From: Chitinophagaceae bacterium UBA7600
GTDB lineage: Bacteria; Bacteroidota; Bacteroidia; Chitinophagales; Chitinophagaceae
Assembly (NCBI GenBank): GCA_002478885.1
Contig: DLKC01000045.1
Span: forward strand, 1 to 64,000
Length of the DNA stretch: 64,000 nucleotides
Direction of reading: 5' to 3'
Part shown: in pieces, positions 25,979 through 33,704 of the stretch
Layout of the letters: the number at the start of each line of letters is the position of its first letter
How positions within the stretch are numbered: position 1 is the stretch's first letter
Position numbers and translations under genes: made by a program
The notes under the pieces: model-generated
Seen by the model: only the letters and a program-made list of their open reading frames with translations
Database searches by the model: none
What the model was told of the DNA's origin: nothing

Positions 25979-26368
25979 CTATAACGCATCTATAATTTGC
26001 TGCTGTATTTTTTTAAACTCGTCGGTACTGAGTTTGAGTTTTAGCCTTGTAAAATTAAGATCATCAGCCGACTTGATTGGCACTAAATGCATGTGGGCAT
26101 GCGGCACTTCGAGACCAATAACTTCAATACCGCAACGGTCGCATGGAAAAACTTTTTCTATTGCTTTGGCGATTGGTTTGGCAAAAAGAAGCATCGCAGC
26201 AAGGTATTCAGCGGGCAAATCGAATAGTTTGTCTACTTCAATTTTTGGTATAACAAGCACGTGACCTTTGGCCATGGGGAAAATGTCGAGAAAGGCAAAG
26301 AACTTTTCATTTTCTGCAATTTTATAAGAGGGTATCTCGCCTGCAATTATTTTTGAAAAAATAGTCAT
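25979..26368 (-). CDS. HIT-family nucleotide hydrolase/transferase
   Basis: A 129-residue histidine-triad protein with the complete catalytic signature HAHMHL near residue 91. The family start pattern TIFSKIIAGEIPSYKIAENEKF (read in two parts) and VLVIPKIEVDKLFDL are also present. HIT proteins hydrolyse nucleotide phosphoramidates or dinucleoside polyphosphates. It lies downstream of greA, across a terminator, in the same direction. Its exact substrate is unknown. Confidence 0.93.
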   Translation of the reverse strand: MTIFSKIIAGEIPSYKIAENEKFFAFLDIFPMAKGHVLVIPKIEVDKLFDLPAEYLAAMLLFAKPIAKAIEKVFPCDRCGIEVIGLEVPHAHMHLVPIKSADDLNFTRLKLKLSTDEFKKIQQQIIDAL

Positions 26369-26410
26369 GATGTTATTTTTTTGATCGGTTAATTTGTGGC
26401 GCTGACTAAT

Positions 26411-26438
26411 AAAAAATCCCCACGATTGCGGGGTTTTT
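26411..26438 (-). terminator. Intrinsic terminator of greA
   Basis: On the minus strand CCCC and GGGG flank an 8-base loop, extended by AAAA/TTTT pairs and ending in TTTTTT. It lies between the greA stop and the HIT start. Confidence 0.8.
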
Positions 26439-26460
26439 AAAATGCTTTGCAGCGATGCTA

Positions 26461-26934
26461 TTACAAACCGATTGCTTCAATTTTAAATTTGATTACGCCG
26501 GTGGGCGCCTGTATTTCTACGACGTCGCCGATAACTTTTCCCAGTAATCCCTTTCCTATGGGCGAGTTTACGGAAATCTTGCCGGCCTTGAGATCAGCTT
26601 CCTTTTCACCCACTACCTGGTAAGTAACGGTTTTTTTGGTGGCAACATTGGTAATGGTAACACGGGTAAGGATCGATACTTTACTCGTGTCAATTTCACT
26701 TGCATCAACAATCCTTGCACTGGCGAGTTGCGTTTCAAGCAATTTCATTTTTGCTTCCAATATTCCTTGTGCTTCTTTGGCCGCATCGTACTCTGCATTC
26801 TCTTTCAGGTCGCCTTTTTCTCTCGCCTCGGCTATCGCCCTTGATGCGGCAGGCCTTTCAATAGTTTTCATATGATGCAGTTCTTCCTTCATCTTCTCAA
26901 AAGCTTCTTTTGAAACATACATAACATCACTCAT
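26461..26934 (-). CDS. greA: Transcription elongation factor GreA
   Basis: Rescues backtracked RNA polymerase by stimulating transcript cleavage. The 157-residue protein has the N-terminal coiled coil with the acidic tip (EAREKGDLKENAEYDAAKEA, about residues 36-55) and the C-terminal FKBP-like domain ending VIKFKIEAIGL, with the GreA signature region SPIGKGLLGKVIGD. I start at the ATG giving MSDVMYVS; the longer frame begins with TTG. A hairpin followed by an oligo-U run lies in the leader between the probable promoter and the start, suggesting attenuation. A terminator follows the gene. Confidence 0.96.
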   Translation of the reverse strand: MSDVMYVSKEAFEKMKEELHHMKTIERPAASRAIAEAREKGDLKENAEYDAAKEAQGILEAKMKLLETQLASARIVDASEIDTSKVSILTRVTITNVATKKTVTYQVVGEKEADLKAGKISVNSPIGKGLLGKVIGDVVEIQAPTGVIKFKIEAIGL

Positions 26935-26959
26935 ATACAAAATGGTTTAAATCAGAGAT

Positions 26960-26996
26960 AAAAAAAATACAACGCTGCAAATCAGATGCAGCGTTG
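26960..26996 (-). terminator. Terminator-like hairpin in the greA leader (candidate attenuator)
   Basis: On the minus strand CAACGCTGCA and TGCAGCGTTG form a perfect 10-bp stem with a 7-base loop, followed by TATTTTTTTT. It lies 16 bases after the -7 box TAGATTTG and 26 bases before the greA ATG, so it is inside the leader and no upstream minus-strand gene needs it. Premature termination would yield a short leader RNA. Confidence 0.6.
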
Positions 26997-27012
26997 CACA
27001 AAACAAAAATAG

Positions 27013-27020
27013 CAAATCTA
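27013..27020 (-). promoter_or_regulatory. Probable -7 box of greA
   Basis: TAGATTTG on the minus strand matches TAnnTTTG and would start transcription near 27006, giving a leader of about 70 bases with the hairpin at 26960-26996. A convincing -33 TTG at the usual spacing was not evident. Confidence 0.5.
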
Positions 27021-27130
27021 TTTTCAAAAAAACAAGGTTCGCCCTCAAAAAGCGCCGGAGAGTCGGCGTTCGGGCTGTTTTCACACCCGCAAACATGACT
27101 TTACTCAGCCTTTTTTCAGTACCCATAAAG

Positions 27131-27138
27131 TAGATTTG
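27131..27138 (+). promoter_or_regulatory. Probable -7 box of the gene at 27143
   Basis: TAGATTTG ends only 4 bases before the ATG, so the transcript would begin at or next to the start codon. Confidence 0.5.
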
Positions 27139-27142
27139 CCGC

Positions 27143-27661
27143 ATGAAACTTAAACCCTTAAACCCAGAAAACAACAATTCAATCATTTTCGGAAATAGTC
27201 ATTCCGGACTTCATTACTGGATTGGTTTGTTGTCAAATGGTCACGATTATTTTATTGGCCAGTCATTTCGCTCACCCGCAACCGGCCGGTTGAGATCTAT
27301 TTGCATTCTGCCGGAATTGATACTTGAAAACATCACTGCCAGGCTATCTGTTTTCCACTTCGACAGGGAACGCTCCCAATGCCGGGAGAAGCTCGCCGAA
27401 ACAGTCTTAACCCTGCAAACCTGCGATGCAAAATCCTGGGCTAGCTTCAACAGTCTTGATCTTGAGCTCGAAAGAGACAAAGACTATTGCTTTAAGATTG
27501 ACTGCAATGATGGAAAGATGATGGCCGTAGCCGAATGCGCATGGAATAATGCTCCTGGTTGCAGCGATGGTGCAGAGTGGGTTGGGCATTCAGCCAACAC
27601 CGATGGCCATTTTTTTGCTGGCTTTGGACTAACATTCCTTGCTGAGATCCGCGCTAATTAG
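27143..27661 (+). CDS. Hypothetical protein, possible beta-sandwich
   Basis: A 172-residue protein I do not recognise. It has no signal peptide or membrane segment. The alternating pattern around IGQSFRSPATGRLRSICILP and the strand-rich remainder (ARLSVFHFD, DYCFKIDC, GFGLTFLAEI) suggest a jelly-roll or carbohydrate-binding-like fold, which is a guess. It contains seven cysteines, unusual for a small cytoplasmic protein here. A perfect -7 box lies 4 bases before the ATG, supporting a real gene. It stands alone between greA (divergent) and an NTF2-like lipoprotein (convergent). Confidence 0.7.
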   Translation: MKLKPLNPENNNSIIFGNSHSGLHYWIGLLSNGHDYFIGQSFRSPATGRLRSICILPELILENITARLSVFHFDRERSQCREKLAETVLTLQTCDAKSWASFNSLDLELERDKDYCFKIDCNDGKMMAVAECAWNNAPGCSDGAEWVGHSANTDGHFFAGFGLTFLAEIRAN

Positions 27662-27666
27662 AATTT

Positions 27667-27718
27667 GGTGCCGGCTTTTGTAACATTCCCGGGCTTTGCT
27701 TGCGACGCTCCCTTGTGC
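27667..27718 (+). repeat. Variant unit of the 50-bp repeat
   Basis: The outer module GTGCCGGCTTTTGTAAC is well kept, and the core reads CTTGCGACGCTCCCTTGTGC (27699-27718), which keeps a GCG-n-CGC dyad with the centre base changed. A similar variant lies at 39049. It sits between convergent genes. Confidence 0.75.
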
Positions 27719-27768
27719 GCCATAGCTTTATTCGGCGACTGGAAAACTGTTTTGTCAATGCATAAAAA

Positions 27769-27795
27769 AAGACCGCCCCCACCGGGCGATCTCTT
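27769..27795 (-). terminator. Intrinsic terminator of the NTF2-like lipoprotein gene
   Basis: CGCCC and GGGCG with flanking GA/TC pairs form the stem, followed on the minus strand by TTTTTTT. It lies 26 bases past the stop codon. Confidence 0.75.
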
Positions 27796-27820
27796 ATGTC
27801 AATTACAAACAAATCGGTAG

Positions 27821-28366
27821 TTATTTTACCGGAGCATAGCGTGCAAATGTGCCCCTGTAATAGATTTTGCCATCCCTAAAACGCCATGTTTCCTGATAGG
27901 TGGTGGAGTCTTTCGATCCATCTTTTCTTGTAACTTTTTCAGTCATCCAGGTAGCCACCCAATCTTCATTCTTGTCGTTACTGTGCAATGGAATAAAGGC
28001 AAGAAATTCTTCGCTAAGACTGTCAAAATTACTTCTGAAGGATTTTACATTTTTAATAATCTGCTGCTTGGGTAGACGTGCGGTAACATTATCATAGCTA
28101 ACGCTGGTAACTGTATCTGCAAGATACTTGTCAAATTCATCGATATTATTGCTCTCAATGGCTTTGTAAAGATCAAGTACAACTTTTGCGTTGCCAGCAT
28201 CTCCTATTTTCCAATCAGAGGAGTAAGCGGCACTATAGGGAAAACTAACTGCAGCTGCCGCGGCTTCAGGCTGGGGTGTGGTTTCTTCCACTTTTTTCTC
28301 ATTTGTTGAATTGCCACAAGAAAAAAGAAACATCGATAATACCGGCAGGAATTTAATTTTTTTCAT
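27821..28366 (-). CDS. NTF2/SnoaL-like lipoprotein
   Basis: A 181-residue exported lipoprotein with lipobox LFSC (C17) and a low-complexity linker rich in Glu, Pro and Ala. From about residue 60 it has an NTF2-like cone domain (VLDLYKAIESNNIDEFDKYL, then ETWRFRDGKIYYRGTFARYA). Such domains bind small ligands or act as scaffolds; no catalytic residues can be assigned. It is monocistronic with its own terminator. Confidence 0.75.
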   Translation of the reverse strand: MKKIKFLPVLSMFLFSCGNSTNEKKVEETTPQPEAAAAAVSFPYSAAYSSDWKIGDAGNAKVVLDLYKAIESNNIDEFDKYLADTVTSVSYDNVTARLPKQQIIKNVKSFRSNFDSLSEEFLAFIPLHSNDKNEDWVATWMTEKVTRKDGSKDSTTYQETWRFRDGKIYYRGTFARYAPVK

Positions 28367-28472
28367 AATGAAGGTTTACAGTTTTCAGATCATTTTGTTC
28401 TGCCCGGCTAATTTAGCATTTATATACCCACCGACATTTATTTAAGCGAAAATTTAAGCAGTTATGCAATCG

Positions 28473-29399
28473 CTACAAGCCCAATTTGTCTAAAACGATC
28501 TTCGCCATTTTATAATAGGCTTCGTGGCTATAACCAGCAATGTGGGGTGTAACGATAACGTTGGGTTGAGCGCAAAGCCAATCAAGATTTGCCCTTTCTG
28601 TATCGCTATAAGTTTCCATTTTTTCATTTTCCAGAACATCGATACCAGCAGCAGCAATTTTACCATTCCTTAGCGCTTTTATTAAAGCTTCTGTATTTGT
28701 AACCTTACCACGGCAGGCGGTAAGAAAATATGGTTGTTCCTTAAAAGCATCAAAAAAAGCGTCATCGGCGTAGTGAAATGTCTCATCGGTAAGCGGCAGG
28801 TGAAGACTGATAACATCTGCATACCGGAAGATTTGTTCAGGGGCAGCTTCCCGCACATAGCCGTTAGCGAAACCGGTTTTATACTTGTCAAAAGCAAGCA
28901 CAGTTACATCAAACGAAGAAAGCAATTTTGCGAATGCCGACCCCGTATTGCCATAACCTATAATGCCGACAGTCTTGCCCGTTAGTTCCGTGCCCCGGTT
29001 TGCGGCCCTTATCCAGTGCCCGGCTTTCACTTCATCGAAGCTGCTACAAATTTTTTTCATTAGGCTAAGCAGCATTCCAAGCGTATGTTCAGCAACGGCA
29101 TTCCGGTTGCCTTCGGCGCTGCTTTCACATCTAATACCTTTTGACAAAGCAAAATCCACATCTATTAATTCCATGCCACTGCCAAGACGACCAATCCACT
29201 TAAGATTCGTTGCCTTTTCAATAACTGTGCGATCAATTTTTAATCTTGTGGTTACGATAAGGCCGTCAAACAGCTCAACACAGTTCAGCAACTCGTCGTA
29301 CGTAATCTTTGGCTGATAAACTACTTCACATGTACTATTCCGCAAACGCTCAGTCAGGTATTCATGAACTTCGGCGGTTATCAAAACCTTTCGTTTCAT
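28473..29399 (-). CDS. D-isomer-specific 2-hydroxyacid dehydrogenase
   Basis: NAD-dependent oxidoreductase of 308 residues in the SerA/formate-dehydrogenase superfamily. It has the Rossmann dinucleotide motif [16 protein letters not shown]. The catalytic arginine is in the block [11 protein letters not shown] (family Arg-Gly), a glutamate is in [10 protein letters not shown], and the catalytic histidine is in VTPHIAGYS. It resembles 3-phosphoglycerate dehydrogenase but lacks the C-terminal ACT domain, so serine biosynthesis is possible but not certain. It lies just upstream of rsmA in reading direction order (rsmA first), with 39 bases between them. Confidence 0.88.
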   Translation of the reverse strand: MKRKVLITAEVHEYLTERLRNSTCEVVYQPKITYDELLNCVELFDGLIVTTRLKIDRTVIEKATNLKWIGRLGSGMELIDVDFALSKGIRCESSAEGNRNAVAEHTLGMLLSLMKKICSSFDEVKAGHWIRAANRGTELTGKTVGIIGYGNTGSAFAKLLSSFDVTVLAFDKYKTGFANGYVREAAPEQIFRYADVISLHLPLTDETFHYADDAFFDAFKEQPYFLTACRGKVTNTEALIKALRNGKIAAAGIDVLENEKMETYSDTERANLDWLCAQPNVIVTPHIAGYSHEAYYKMAKIVLDKLGL

Positions 29400-29438
29400 T
29401 CTGCTTTAATTTTCTTTTTTGAATAACTCACATAAAGG

Positions 29439-30206
29439 CTATTTCATTCTAAAAGTAAGCGCAGCGAAATCTTCCACGCTTAGTTGCTCGGCTCTTTTTG
29501 TAAAAATACTATCAGCCAATACTTCTTCTAAAAAAAGAGATTTGACGGCATTACGCAACATTTTTCTTCGTTGGTTAAATGCGGTCTTCACAAGATTAAA
29601 AAAAGCCTTCTGCGAGCGCATTTCACAAACGGAGTCCTTTCTTTTTAATTGTATCATCCCGCTCATCACTTTAGGAGGCGGATTAAAACAACCGGGTGAT
29701 ACATCGAACAAATAGTTAACGGTATAAAAAGCCTGCACGAGCACACTTAATATGCCATAATCCTTGTTGCCTGGCTTTGCCGCAATTCTTACTGCCACTT
29801 CCTTTTGGAACATGCCGATTGTTATGGGCACCTGCGTTTTCCAATCAAGAATTTTAAATAATATCTGCGAGGAAATGTTATAGGGAAAGTTGCCGATCAC
29901 GATAAATTCATTTTCAAAAGCGGGCACCGTATCTAAAAAATCCTGGTGAATTATACGGCCAGTTAAAGCCGGGAATTTCTTTTCGAGATATTGTACTTTT
30001 TCTTCATCAAGCTCTACCGCCTTTAAATCTATATCGCTTAACTGCAACAAGTGCATAGTAAGAGCCCCTGCGCCCGGGCCTACCTCCAGCAGTTGCCTGA
30101 TGCCGGTCAAACTCAACTGCAGCTGCAAAGCAGCAATGATTTTTCTGATGACGTGCTCATCCTTAAGAAAATGCTGCCCCAGCGACTTTTTTAATGTGTA
30201 TTGCAT
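29439..30206 (-). CDS. rsmA: 16S rRNA adenine dimethyltransferase RsmA (KsgA)
   Basis: Dimethylates two adjacent adenines in helix 45 of 16S rRNA late in 30S assembly. The 255-residue protein has SLGQHFLKDEHVIRKI at the N-terminus and the SAM-binding loop LEVGPGAGALTMHLL. The catalytic NFPYNISSQIL motif is present (family NxPY), as is the helical C-terminal domain. I start at ATG 30206; the GTG two codons upstream overlaps the likely -7 box. The dehydrogenase gene follows in the same direction. Confidence 0.96.
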   Translation of the reverse strand: MQYTLKKSLGQHFLKDEHVIRKIIAALQLQLSLTGIRQLLEVGPGAGALTMHLLQLSDIDLKAVELDEEKVQYLEKKFPALTGRIIHQDFLDTVPAFENEFIVIGNFPYNISSQILFKILDWKTQVPITIGMFQKEVAVRIAAKPGNKDYGILSVLVQAFYTVNYLFDVSPGCFNPPPKVMSGMIQLKRKDSVCEMRSQKAFFNLVKTAFNQRRKMLRNAVKSLFLEEVLADSIFTKRAEQLSVEDFAALTFRMK

Positions 30207-30211
30207 CGCCA

Positions 30212-30219
30212 CAAAAGTA
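30212..30219 (-). promoter_or_regulatory. Probable -7 box of rsmA
   Basis: TACTTTTG on the minus strand ends 5 bases before the rsmA ATG, again implying a leaderless or very short-leader message. Confidence 0.5.
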
Positions 30220-30269
30220 ATTGATTGAAATGACTGCTATTGCTTGTTACACCACAACACTTTATCAAT

Positions 30270-30295
30270 AAAAAAACCCGGTGCATCCCGGGTCA
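30270..30295 (-). terminator. Intrinsic terminator of the universal stress protein gene
   Basis: ACCCGG and CCGGGT pair across a 6-base loop and are followed on the minus strand by TTTTTTTATTG. It lies 24 bases beyond the stop codon. Confidence 0.8.
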
Positions 30296-30316
30296 TTTTT
30301 TGAATTGGTTATTGCA

Positions 30317-31102
30317 TTATTCATGAACAACCAGTAAAGGAACCCTGCTTTGGTAAGCGAGCTTTTTAGTGTGGCTACTTTTGAAAATTCGGTGGAACCG
30401 AGAGTGCTCCTTGTGAACACTTATAATAAGGTCAATATTCTTATCCTCCGCAAACTGGTTAATGGCTTCATCAATGTCAAACAACCGCAGAAAATAAAAC
30501 TCGGGTTTGTATTCGGCGAACATTTCCATCAGCCTGGTTTTCTCTGCTTCATATTCTTCTGTAAGTGCCACATAATGCTCTTCGTTTACGTTTACAATGT
30601 GTAACTGTGGCTGAAATATGTTCAAAACTTTCTTTATCGGCAATGTCGGCGTAGCCTTGTATACATTTACCAGGTCGGTTGTAAACAGCACATTTTTTAC
30701 ATCCCTGTATTCGCAATCCTGCGGGACAATAATTACGGGGCAATATTTTGTTTCAGCCACTTTTATCGCATTGCTGCCCATAAAAACCTGTGCTATGGCA
30801 GACTTACCGGTGATTCCCATCACAATAATGTCTGTCTGCCGGTGCCTGGAAAGCTTTTCCAGCTCTTCAACGAAATCATCACCCTGTTCAGCAAGTACAG
30901 AAATTGTTGCGTTTGTAATTGTTGCCAATTCCTCTTTTAGTTTTAAAAGACTTTCCAGCCTGTTTTCCCCCTCTTCATCTTTCTCATAACAATGATAAAG
31001 TAACATTTCAATCTGCTCATGCCCATTAAATAATTGTGCTGCAAACCTTGCTGCGTTAAGTGAAATCTCAGAAAAGTCAACGGGTACAATCGCTGTATTC
31101 AT
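30317..31102 (-). CDS. Universal stress protein, tandem domain
   Basis: Cytoplasmic stress-associated protein of 261 residues with two UspA-like halves. The first (about 1-145) starts TAIVPVDFSEISLNAARFA and keeps the ATP-binding-like tail MGITGKSAIAQVFMGSNA. The second (about 150-261) starts NVLFTTDL and ends RVPLLVVHE but has lost the glycine-rich nucleotide loop. That asymmetry is common in tandem Usp proteins. It is monocistronic with a terminator after it. Confidence 0.9.
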   Translation of the reverse strand: MNTAIVPVDFSEISLNAARFAAQLFNGHEQIEMLLYHCYEKDEEGENRLESLLKLKEELATITNATISVLAEQGDDFVEELEKLSRHRQTDIIVMGITGKSAIAQVFMGSNAIKVAETKYCPVIIVPQDCEYRDVKNVLFTTDLVNVYKATPTLPIKKVLNIFQPQLHIVNVNEEHYVALTEEYEAEKTRLMEMFAEYKPEFYFLRLFDIDEAINQFAEDKNIDLIISVHKEHSRFHRIFKSSHTKKLAYQSRVPLLVVHE

Positions 31103-31239
31103 AGCATCTTTTTTATGTTTTTTTAAAACTAAGCTAAATTATATAATTGGAATGATGTAAAACGCAAAACCACCTTTCATTTATCGCTGGTTTGCATTTT
31201 AGCAGGCTGCTGTAATTTGTTGGTTAGAATTACAGGAAG

Positions 31240-31258
31240 CTGAAGTGTGCGACGCAAG
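31240..31258 (-). repeat. Partial type A unit of the 50-bp repeat
   Basis: CTGAAGTGTGCGACGCAAG retains the GTGCGACGCAA part of a right-hand type A core. The outer module is not recognisable. It lies upstream of pdxA, in a 250-base gap between divergent genes that is otherwise featureless. Confidence 0.6.
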
Positions 31259-31354
31259 AAAAGTTACATGCTTATTCAAATGCCGATCACAAAACAAATA
31301 TCAATAATTATCGCTAAACTGAGAATGCTTATTTTTACGGCAAAACAAGATTGC

Positions 31355-32452
31355 ATGAGCCAGGATCTTCAAAAACCTGTTATTGGATTTACTTGTGGCG
31401 ACCTTAACGGCATTGGCATTGAGTTAATTATTAAAACCCTTAGCGACAACCGGATAAACGACGCTTTTGTGCCCGTTGTGTTTGCCAGTAATAAAAGCAT
31501 AAATTTTTACAGGAAAGCCTTGCCCGATCTGAATTTTGCCTACCAGGCCGTTAAAGATTTTACGCGGCTCAACCCCAAGCAGATCAATGTATTCAATTGC
31601 TGGGAAGAAGAGGTGCAAATTACTCCCGGCCAATTGAGTGACATTGGCGGCAAGTATGCACTCATTTCTTTACAACATGCAACAGAAGCTTTAAAGGCGC
31701 GCCATATTGATGCATTGGTTACTGCCCCCATCCACAAAAAAAATATTCAATCTGCCGAATTCAACTACAGTGGTCACACACCCTTTTTTAAAGATGTATT
31801 CCAGGTACAGGATGTGGTAATGGTACTCACGGCAGCCAATATGCGGGTTGCGCTGGTCACCGAACATGTCCCGGTAAGCGATGTGGCACAACACATAACA
31901 CGACAGGACATTTTGAGCAAGCTGAAAATATTGAACGAAAGCCTTCAAAAAGATTTTGGTGTTGACAAGCCGAAGATTGCTGTACTTGCCCTTAACCCGC
32001 ATGCCAGCGATGAAGGGCTTATTGGTACCGAAGAAGAAACGATTATAAAGCCGGCGATACGCGATGCTAAGCAACACAACATTCTCGCTTTTGGCCCCTA
32101 CAGCAGCGATGCCTTCTTTGCCCGGGGATACCACGAAAGGTTCGATGTCGTGCTGGCCATGTATCACGATCAGGGCCTTATCCCTTTCAAGTCGCTTTGC
32201 ATTGGCGAAGGTGTTAACTATACGGCAGGGCTGCCGGTAGTGCGCACAAGCCCCGATCACGGAACCGCGTTTGATATTGCCGGTAAGGCTAAAGCCGACA
32301 ACAGCTCTTTTCTTGAAGCAGTTTACACGGCCATCGATATTTGCAAACAGCGCAAAGGCTATGCAGATGTCCGCAAAAACCCTCTGCGCAAAATGAGCAC
32401 TATATTGGTAGCCAACGCCCAAGACGAGGTTATAAGAGAAGACACCGAATAA
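31355..32452 (+). CDS. pdxA: 4-hydroxythreonine-4-phosphate dehydrogenase PdxA
   Basis: Catalyses the NAD-dependent oxidation of 4-phosphohydroxy-L-threonine in the DXP-dependent pyridoxal phosphate pathway. The 365-residue protein has IGFTCGDLNGIGIE at the N-terminus, VTAPIHKKNI in the substrate pocket, AMYHDQGLIPFK (metal-binding His-Asp) and RTSPDHGTAFDIAGK near the C-terminus. The start giving MSQDLQKPVIG is preferred. The longer frame starts with a GTG inside a repeat unit, and its 36 extra residues do not resemble the family. No other vitamin B6 gene is adjacent. Confidence 0.95.
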   Translation: MSQDLQKPVIGFTCGDLNGIGIELIIKTLSDNRINDAFVPVVFASNKSINFYRKALPDLNFAYQAVKDFTRLNPKQINVFNCWEEEVQITPGQLSDIGGKYALISLQHATEALKARHIDALVTAPIHKKNIQSAEFNYSGHTPFFKDVFQVQDVVMVLTAANMRVALVTEHVPVSDVAQHITRQDILSKLKILNESLQKDFGVDKPKIAVLALNPHASDEGLIGTEEETIIKPAIRDAKQHNILAFGPYSSDAFFARGYHERFDVVLAMYHDQGLIPFKSLCIGEGVNYTAGLPVVRTSPDHGTAFDIAGKAKADNSSFLEAVYTAIDICKQRKGYADVRKNPLRKMSTILVANAQDEVIREDTE

Positions 32453-32487
32453 AAACACTCAACAGTTTTTTACAGATTTATATTTTT

Positions 32488-32538
32488 ACCCCAGCTTCAG
32501 CAACTCCGGTTAAACATCGTTGCGTCGCACTCTTGTAC
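32488..32538 (+). repeat. Type A single unit of the 50-bp repeat
   Basis: A perfect left-hand core GTTGCGTCGCACTCTTGTAC at 32519-32538, with a diverged outer module CCAGCTTCAG. A decayed right partner may follow (TTGAAGCGCCAAACCGGCC). It lies between pdxA and the epimerase-like gene. Confidence 0.88.
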
Positions 32539-32602
32539 TGCAGAATGTTGAAGCGCCAAACCGGCCAGAGGGTTAAAAGCCGCACTACATCAACTGACAT
32601 AA

Positions 32603-33493
32603 ATGCTTCTTATGGCAGGCAATATTTTTTCTATTCAAAACGAACTGCTCCATGTTTCAGTAGCAGCAAAGGGAGCAGAACTGCAAAGCCTCATTCATAA
32701 AAAATTTGGTATAGAATATATGTGGAGCGGCGACCCAAAATTCTGGGGGAAGAAAAGCCCGGTGTTGTTTCCTGTTGTCGGCGGATTAAAACAAAACCAT
32801 TATACCTATAATAATATTCAATATGAACTGGGCAGGCATGGGTTTGCAAGAGATATGGATTTTGATATTGCCGAACAAACCGAAAACTCGCTCACTTTTA
32901 CATTAGTCAGCAATGCCGCCACCGAAAAGCTGTACCCGTTTCCTTTTCAGTTTTCTGTGAAGTACAGTTTGGACAATACCAAACTGCACGTTAACTACAC
33001 GGTTAAAAATACGGGCGAAGATGTGATGTATTTTTCGGTCGGAGCACACCCTGCTTTTAGGGTTCCATTAGTTGAAAACACGACCTTTAATGACTATTAT
33101 CTTGAATTCGATCATGCGGAAAACAAGGGTAGATGGCCGCTTTCGCCCGACGGACAAATTGAAAACTTTGTTCTACCTTGTCTTGAAAACACCAATCTGC
33201 TTCCGCTACGCAAACAATTGTTTTACGAAGATGCGCTTGTTTTTAAAAAGCTATCATCAACTTCCATTGCTATAAAATCAAACAAAACAACACATGGTTT
33301 AAAGCTGAGCTTCCCACACTTCCCTTACATGGGCATCTGGAATGCAAAAGATGCCGACTTCGTTTGTATTGAACCATGGTGTGGTATCGCAGATCATGTA
33401 AATGCCAGTGGCGTCATATCGGAGAAAGAGGGTATTAATAAGTTGCAACCCGAACATGTTTTCAACAGAATATGGACCGTTGACCTTTTTTAA
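32603..33493 (+). CDS. Aldose 1-epimerase-family protein (YihR/LacX-like)
   Basis: A 296-residue galactose-mutarotase-fold protein. It has the N-terminal pattern LLHVSVAAKGAELQSLIHK, WSGDPKFWGKKSPVLFPVVG (read in two parts), the conserved histidine of YELGRHGFARD, and VGAHPAFRVPL with a second conserved histidine. Members act on the anomeric carbon of sugars or on sugar phosphates. The start is uncertain between the ATG at 32603 and that at 32612. It is followed by an unrelated phosphoesterase after a repeat unit. Confidence 0.87.
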   Translation: MLLMAGNIFSIQNELLHVSVAAKGAELQSLIHKKFGIEYMWSGDPKFWGKKSPVLFPVVGGLKQNHYTYNNIQYELGRHGFARDMDFDIAEQTENSLTFTLVSNAATEKLYPFPFQFSVKYSLDNTKLHVNYTVKNTGEDVMYFSVGAHPAFRVPLVENTTFNDYYLEFDHAENKGRWPLSPDGQIENFVLPCLENTNLLPLRKQLFYEDALVFKKLSSTSIAIKSNKTTHGLKLSFPHFPYMGIWNAKDADFVCIEPWCGIADHVNASGVISEKEGINKLQPEHVFNRIWTVDLF

Positions 33494-33549
33494 ACTTTCT
33501 TAACCAGGTGATCCTGGATCGTGTTTTTATGCTCCTGCAATAACAGAAC

Positions 33550-33599
33550 GCTGAAGAGTGCGACGCAACGAAGTTGCTCAAAGTTGTGTAGCCGGGCCA
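33550..33599 (-). repeat. Type A single unit of the 50-bp repeat
   Basis: Right-hand core with altered tip, GAAGAGTGCGACGCAAC (33553-33569), and outer module TAGCCGGGCC ending at 33599. It lies upstream of the metallophosphoesterase gene. Confidence 0.82.
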
Positions 33600-33663
33600 G
33601 TAAAACAATTCGCCCTGAAGGAATGAGCCCATGTTGAAAACCTTAAATCTGTAATTAAAGTTC

Positions 33664-33671
33664 TATCTTCA
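33664..33671 (+). promoter_or_regulatory. Possible -7 box of the metallophosphoesterase gene
   Basis: TATCTTCA, a one-base variant of the local -7 form TATCTTTA, lies 33 bases before the ATG at 33705. Confidence 0.35.
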
Positions 33672-33704
33672 GCATTACCGGTTTTGCATCGGTTACTGCA
33701 TTCC

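Noticed and set aside
26947..27186. 79-codon minus-strand open frame upstream of greA
   Set aside because: It overlaps the greA leader hairpin and promoter and the start of a plus-strand gene; the protein has no features.
31247..31354. N-terminal extension of PdxA
   Set aside because: It begins with GTG inside a repeat unit and has no family similarity.
31691..32458. 255-codon open frame antisense to pdxA
   Set aside because: It mirrors the coding frame of pdxA and has no recognisable domain or signals.
33504..33517. CCAGG-TGAT-CCTGG hairpin after the epimerase-like gene as a terminator
   Set aside because: The stem is only 5 bp and is followed by a weak, interrupted T-tract; too weak to call.
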